Origin: Amaurobius ferox
Taxonomy: Eukaryota; Arthropoda; Arachnida; Araneae; Amaurobiidae
Length of the DNA stretch: 64,000 nt
Assembly (NCBI GenBank): GCA_951213105.1
Contig: OX578142.1
Coordinates: 122,664,731 to 122,728,730 of the forward strand
Reading direction: 5' to 3'
A program made the translations under genes and the position numbers. This document shows, in pieces, positions 60,257-64,000 of the stretch. A model generated the notes under the pieces. That model was not told where the DNA came from, searched no databases, and saw only the letters and a list, made by a program, of their open reading frames with translations. How positions within the stretch are numbered: the first letter of the stretch is position 1; every line of letters starts with the position of its first letter.

Positions 60257-60760
60257 CTCGAGCCACATTGACAATCTTGCAACACAGAAAATTCCCGGTC
60301 AGAGAAGTGGAAGGGGGTCTCCATACAGACCACGAAGAATCCTAGCGAATATTTGCCCCATAGATAACGGGTCCGGCACACCCGCGGTGCCACACAGTTC
60401 ACATAGCCCGGCCAGGCGCTGATGGTCGAACGGGGAATAGCTTCCTACTCCCAGACAAGGCAGCCAGCACAAACCCGGCTTCGTCAGCAACCGACCTGGC
60501 ATGGCCTCGGATCATCCTTCGGTCGATTAAAGCAAGCTCCCCGGGATCCGAGATGGACGGCAGAAATTACCGGGTCAAAGGCCCGGACAGCAGTATATCG
60601 TTCAGCAGTGAAATGGAAAGTGCGCGGCGCAAAATGGCTCTACCAGCTTTTATGCACAAGACACTCGAACCGTCAAGAAAGCTTCGAAATCAAATATAAA
60701 CCGCCAAAATTATTCCCACGGTATCAACACTAGGTGTCTCCACACAGATGCTACTCAGTC
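60257..60760 (-). pseudogene. Exon 1/promoter-like GC-rich segment
   Basis: The minus strand ends in ATGTGGCTCGAG followed by the donor GTAAGC (60256-60251). Joined to the acceptor at 59692, the frame continues in phase 0 into the exon 2-like ORF, giving an N terminus MWLE-IILK. Upstream lies a GC-rich block with many CpG, and farther out 'cacgtca' and 'cttcctg' words that resemble CRE/Ets sites. The upstream part contains another ATG-initiated short frame, so the start is uncertain. The intron would be 565 bp. Confidence 0.4.
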
Positions 60761-61671
60761 GCGACTTAAAAAAGGGAAATTCCCTCCGAGACGCACCTTT
60801 TACATTTACTTTTCAGCAGAAACATATATTAAACTTGAACTTCCTGTTTCATCACGTCAACGGAAAGAAATGGCTCTTCGAATGCTCGCTCGAAATAATA
60901 CTTTTAGATTGAATTCCAATTAATTACTGATTATGGTTGAAAGGGTGGATTAGCTCAAAAATACATGAATTGCAAAAAGGAATGACTAGAGGGGGTTTCC
61001 AACAGAATTAAACAAGTTAAATGACTTTAAATAGATCAAATGATCAGAAATACATTAGATTAATTTATAACATATATACAGAAGTAATGTGGGTTCGAAT
61101 CCCGACATTACAATTTTTGCAAAGATTTTTGAGACTCTTATTGTAATACGGATAATTTTCTACTAACACTCGGACATAGCTTCTAATCTACGACATTATA
61201 AATAGAACGGGTATATCTTCCCATATCATTTTAGCACTTTCATTTTGGCATATATTGGAATCAATAACTGCCTTCAGGTTTAAAGATTACGGGTTTATTG
61301 ATATTTTCATTTTATACATGTAATCTACTAATACAGGGTATATCTTCTAGTATTCGCGTATATAAGTAGTATGGGTCCCACACAATTTTAACGCTTTTAT
61401 TTTGCGTTTATTGATTTAATTTCATATTTATTGTAAATTTGCTTACAATCGGGACCAGGATGTTTTATTCTTCGGATCTGCTCGTGAAGATAATTTTGTA
61501 TATCGAGAACAGAGATTCTTGAACTTCTTTTTAGGTGCATTAAATTAAACATTTTAACAGAATATTTTGATTAAAAATGTTATTTAGTATACTATAAGTA
61601 TTTGCACATGCTTGTGAATTTTAAGTTTCTTTATATTATATACTCCGTATGAAGAACGGGTATGTTGCTAG

Positions 61672-62691
61672 TAATAAAATAAAATAAAAATAAATCGAAT
61701 GCTCAAATGAAATAAAAATAAATCGAATTACCTTGAAAAAAAGAAAAGCAATATTTTTATTAATGCTTCGACGTTTGATTTATCTTTCTGAAGTTCTTTG
61801 TAAACCTTAGCGATGGCATAATTGTATTTTAAAATATTAAAATAATATGGATTTTAGGAATAGAATTTTATGATTTTCTATAGGGTCTTAATATAAAATA
61901 TGATACTTGAAAATGGAAAAGAGAACTGGATTTACTTGCATTGCGAAAGTTGTAGCATTTGCATATAACTGTGCTGTTTAATAATTTTCATATAATTCTA
62001 CATTTGTTATGCTATTTTGCAGAGCTCTATATTTTAATACACACAAAATAATTTTTCAATACATTTTACCGGATATGTCAATCCCCTACCCTACATTTCT
62101 TTTTATTAAATGTGGATCAATATTTTGCAAAATATATTCATAAAAGAAAATTCAACATGGATTTTTAAAATATCTTATCCAAAGAGACAAATGCGCATAC
62201 ATATATGTACACACACAAACATCTTGCATAAAATGCTTAAATTGTGTTCAGAACATCTTGAAATATACTTTATCGATAAAATGCCCTATGTCTAAACAAC
62301 GATTTTAAAACTGGAATTTTATACATATAGTGAAGTCAAAATGCGAAGAAAGTCGTTAGCACAGCAACGCTCCGCATACATCTTGTTTCATAATAAGCTG
62401 TACAGTATGAGAAATGCCTTTATTAACTTATGCCTTTAGTTACCAATTACCAGTAGTATCATTATTTCAACCACTGGGGGCTCTGCCTCCTGCTCCCAGA
62501 GAGTAGCAAGCGAAGTCTGCCTTCGGGAGGCTTCGCCTCATAATCTCTGCGTTCGCAGAGCTCGCTTCATATTTATCTTTCCTAAAAATTCTACTTTAAA
62601 AAATCTCTTTTCTATCCCTGCTTATTTTCCGCAGGAGGGAAAATCAGGGATTTTTTTCAGCCCAGGGAAATCGAAAATTGAATTTCTTGAT
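61672..62691. other. No gene recognised; short palindromes near 62468-62580
   Basis: The block 62468-62580 contains CTCTGCG-TT-CGCAGAG and GAGGCTTCGCCTC-like self-complementary words typical of terminal regions of some DNA transposons or SINEs, but no partner was found. Confidence 0.45.
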
Positions 62692-62938
62692 CATGAGCTC
62701 GCGTGCCGATGTGGTGGCCGAGCGGTCAAAGAGGCAGGCGTTTCCTCGTGATGGCTCATCTGCCAGATTGCGGGTTCGAGTCCCGCCTGCGGGCATGGAT
62801 GTTGTAATGTCTTATTTGGGGCAGAAGTCAGACTTCTACCTTCGGGTGCTCCGGGTCATTAGACTAAACAGACGCAGTGCACTTATTCTTCCTTAATTGT
62901 AATGTTAGGGACACGACAACAACAACATGAGCTCGCGT
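62692..62938 (+). mobile_element. SINE with perfect 13-bp target-site duplication
   Basis: CATGAGCTCGCGT occurs at 62692-62704 and 62926-62938. Between them is a 221-bp body: A box TGGCCGAGCGG (62713) and B box GGTTCGAGTCC, a tRNA-Ser/Leu-like head, a tRNA-unrelated middle, and an (ACA)n tail. The perfect duplication shows a recent retroposition by LINE-type machinery. A different family from the H2-related SINE. Confidence 0.92.
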
Positions 62939-63129
62939 CGCGAGCTATTTCATGCCAAACTAAAGTTTAAATCGATAAAGGGTTGATTTAATCGTGTTAC
63001 CCTATTATTTCTCTATAAATGTGCCACATTTCATATTTTTGTATGTTATAGTTTTTACGGTACGAGGCAGAGAAATCGCTAGACGTGAAGATACGAAAAA
63101 CATCTCAAAAACTACATCGAAATTAAATA

Positions 63130-64000
63130 AGAAAGATCAATCATGCATAAAGCATTGATTATGGAACACTTTCCAACTGCACTGCAATTTTAATTAAACA
63201 TCTCTAAAATACGATACATTCCTCGGTAATATTTTTATAATTATCACAATACTACTTTAATTTATTATATTTGAAAACTTAAAACTTCATCGAAAAAAAT
63301 AAACTTTATTCAAATGACGTCATTGAAATATGAATTGCCTGGTTTAAACATTTCTACAATGCGATGCATTCAGCGGTAATATTTTTAAATTAACTCAATA
63401 CTACAATAATTTTTTATATTTGAAAACTTCATCGAAAACTAATGAACTTTATTCAAATGGCGTCATCGAAATATAAATCGCCTGACCCTCTATATAAAAG
63501 CAGCATTTCAGTCATAAGATTTTTCCATTTCTTTCATTCATCACAATACTAGAATAATTTATTTTATTTAAGCTACAAGTAATTAAAGTCTATGCTTAAA
63601 ACTTCATCGAAAAAAATCGTCCTTCTCTCGGTAAAATCAATGAATGTTTCATTCATATCAGCTATATTGCAGACTCTAGGGCTCTACTAATTTTGCTTTA
63701 AAGAAATGCAGTAATTCTTATATAATTCATCCTATATCTTTTGGTGTTTACATAATCCATAGTAAAAATTAGGCTTCGTTGTAGAAATAATTAAAGTGTG
63801 ATGATCATTTAAACTCAAATATATTATAATTGCGTTGTTTTAGAATGTAGATGCACAGAATTTAAGCAAAAATATAGCGGTTTTAGGACGGATACAACAC
63901 TAAATATAAATTAAAAAGAACTTTAAAAATAACGATTTTGACACAAGATTGATGCCATATTTCATTTTGAAGTGGGTCACGCGATCTCTTCATATAATGG
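63130..64000 (-). repeat. Family B repeat, inverted, cut by window end
   Basis: Reverse complement of the subfamily at 20601-21860: it begins 'gaaagatcaatcatgcataaagc' and reaches the 'gggtcacgcgatctcttcat' block at the window edge. Confidence 0.75.

Larger units (their letters stand above)
59550..61113 (-). other. 1.56-kb insert in H1, candidate captured gene fragment
   Basis: H1 text stops at 'cattt.ttttattttg' (59549) and resumes at 'ttttgcaaagatttttgag' (61114), where uninterrupted siblings read 'ttttattttggcaaatatttttgag'. A TTTTG at both borders could be a 5-bp target duplication. The insert includes a GC-rich block (about 60120-60760) unlike its surroundings, and two exon-like segments on the minus strand. 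The right border carries a tRNA T-arm-like 'gtgggttcgaatcccgac' flanked by gtaat/attac. Confidence 0.6.
50813..61671 (+). mobile_element. Large composite H1 Helitron-like element, plus strand
   Basis: Outer 5' end A|TCTACATAAATAAAATTG at 50813; 3' end hairpin (CCGT...ACGG) and CTAG at 61668-61671, followed by T. H1 body is recognisable at 52853-53270, 58170-59549 and 61114-61671. Inserted material (53271-58169 and 59550-61113) and amplified 5' ends (50813-52852) explain its size of about 10.9 kb. No Rep/helicase. It may instead be several overlapping insertions sharing termini. Confidence 0.65.

Noticed and set aside
62678..62896. 72-residue frame rich in Arg and Ser
   Set aside because: Entirely inside a tRNA-derived SINE bounded by a target duplication.

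Overview
The window reads as eukaryotic, repeat-dominated, AT-rich intergenic DNA from a metazoan. I favour an arthropod, possibly an arachnid. The reasons are the GIY-YIG Penelope-like retroelement, the Tigger and Tc1-like transposases, Helitron-type repeats with GACA-rich 5' ends, and tRNA-derived SINEs. There is no bacterial operon structure, no rRNA, no CRISPR array and no complete host gene. The species cannot be named from the sequence alone.

Layout. 1-8.9 kb: decayed AT-rich DNA with copies of a dispersed repeat (called family B here), two tRNA-like SINE heads, a minisatellite and one antisense SINE. 8.9-14.75 kb: two almost identical Penelope-like elements of Naiad type (N-terminal GIY-YIG plus reverse transcriptase), head to head, one with a full-length ORF and one 5'-truncated and bounded by a perfect 81-bp inverted repeat. 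14.8-17.2 kb: a second, older Penelope-like fragment followed by two tandem 0.6-0.75 kb repeats. 17.2-26 kb: an inverted family B copy, palindromes, direct repeats, a Tc1 remnant and a TACGTA-rich minisatellite. 26.8-33.5 kb: a Helitron-like repeat interrupted by a complete but broken Tigger element with TA target duplication, a degenerate Tc1-like element with terminal inverted repeats, and a foldback element carrying a SINE. 37.4-49.7 kb: a head-to-tail tandem array of six Helitron-like copies (family H1, minus strand). One of these contains a two-copy tandem of a second Helitron-like family (H2), inserted exactly between A and T. 50.8-61.7 kb: an H1-like element on the plus strand. Its 5' end is amplified into seven 339-bp tandem copies, and its body carries a 4.9-kb block with a roughly 152-bp diverged satellite and a 1.56-kb insert that looks like the promoter and first two exons of a captured gene. 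61.7-64 kb: a SINE with a perfect 13-bp target duplication and another family B copy.

How the parts relate. Nothing here looks like a cooperating pathway; the window is a stratified record of transposition. Two elements had their own enzymes recently: the intact Naiad ORF (the only apparently intact long protein) and, longer ago, Tigger and Tc1, both of which now have catalytic-core lesions. Everything else is non-autonomous. The most striking theme is terminus-driven tandem growth: H1 copies join CTAG|TC with no spacer, H2 does the same, the H1 5' end forms a 339-bp satellite with a two-monomer higher-order pattern, and the family B terminal hairpin is triplicated. Helitron assignments rest on terminal structure and target-site logic only, because no Rep/helicase gene is in the window.
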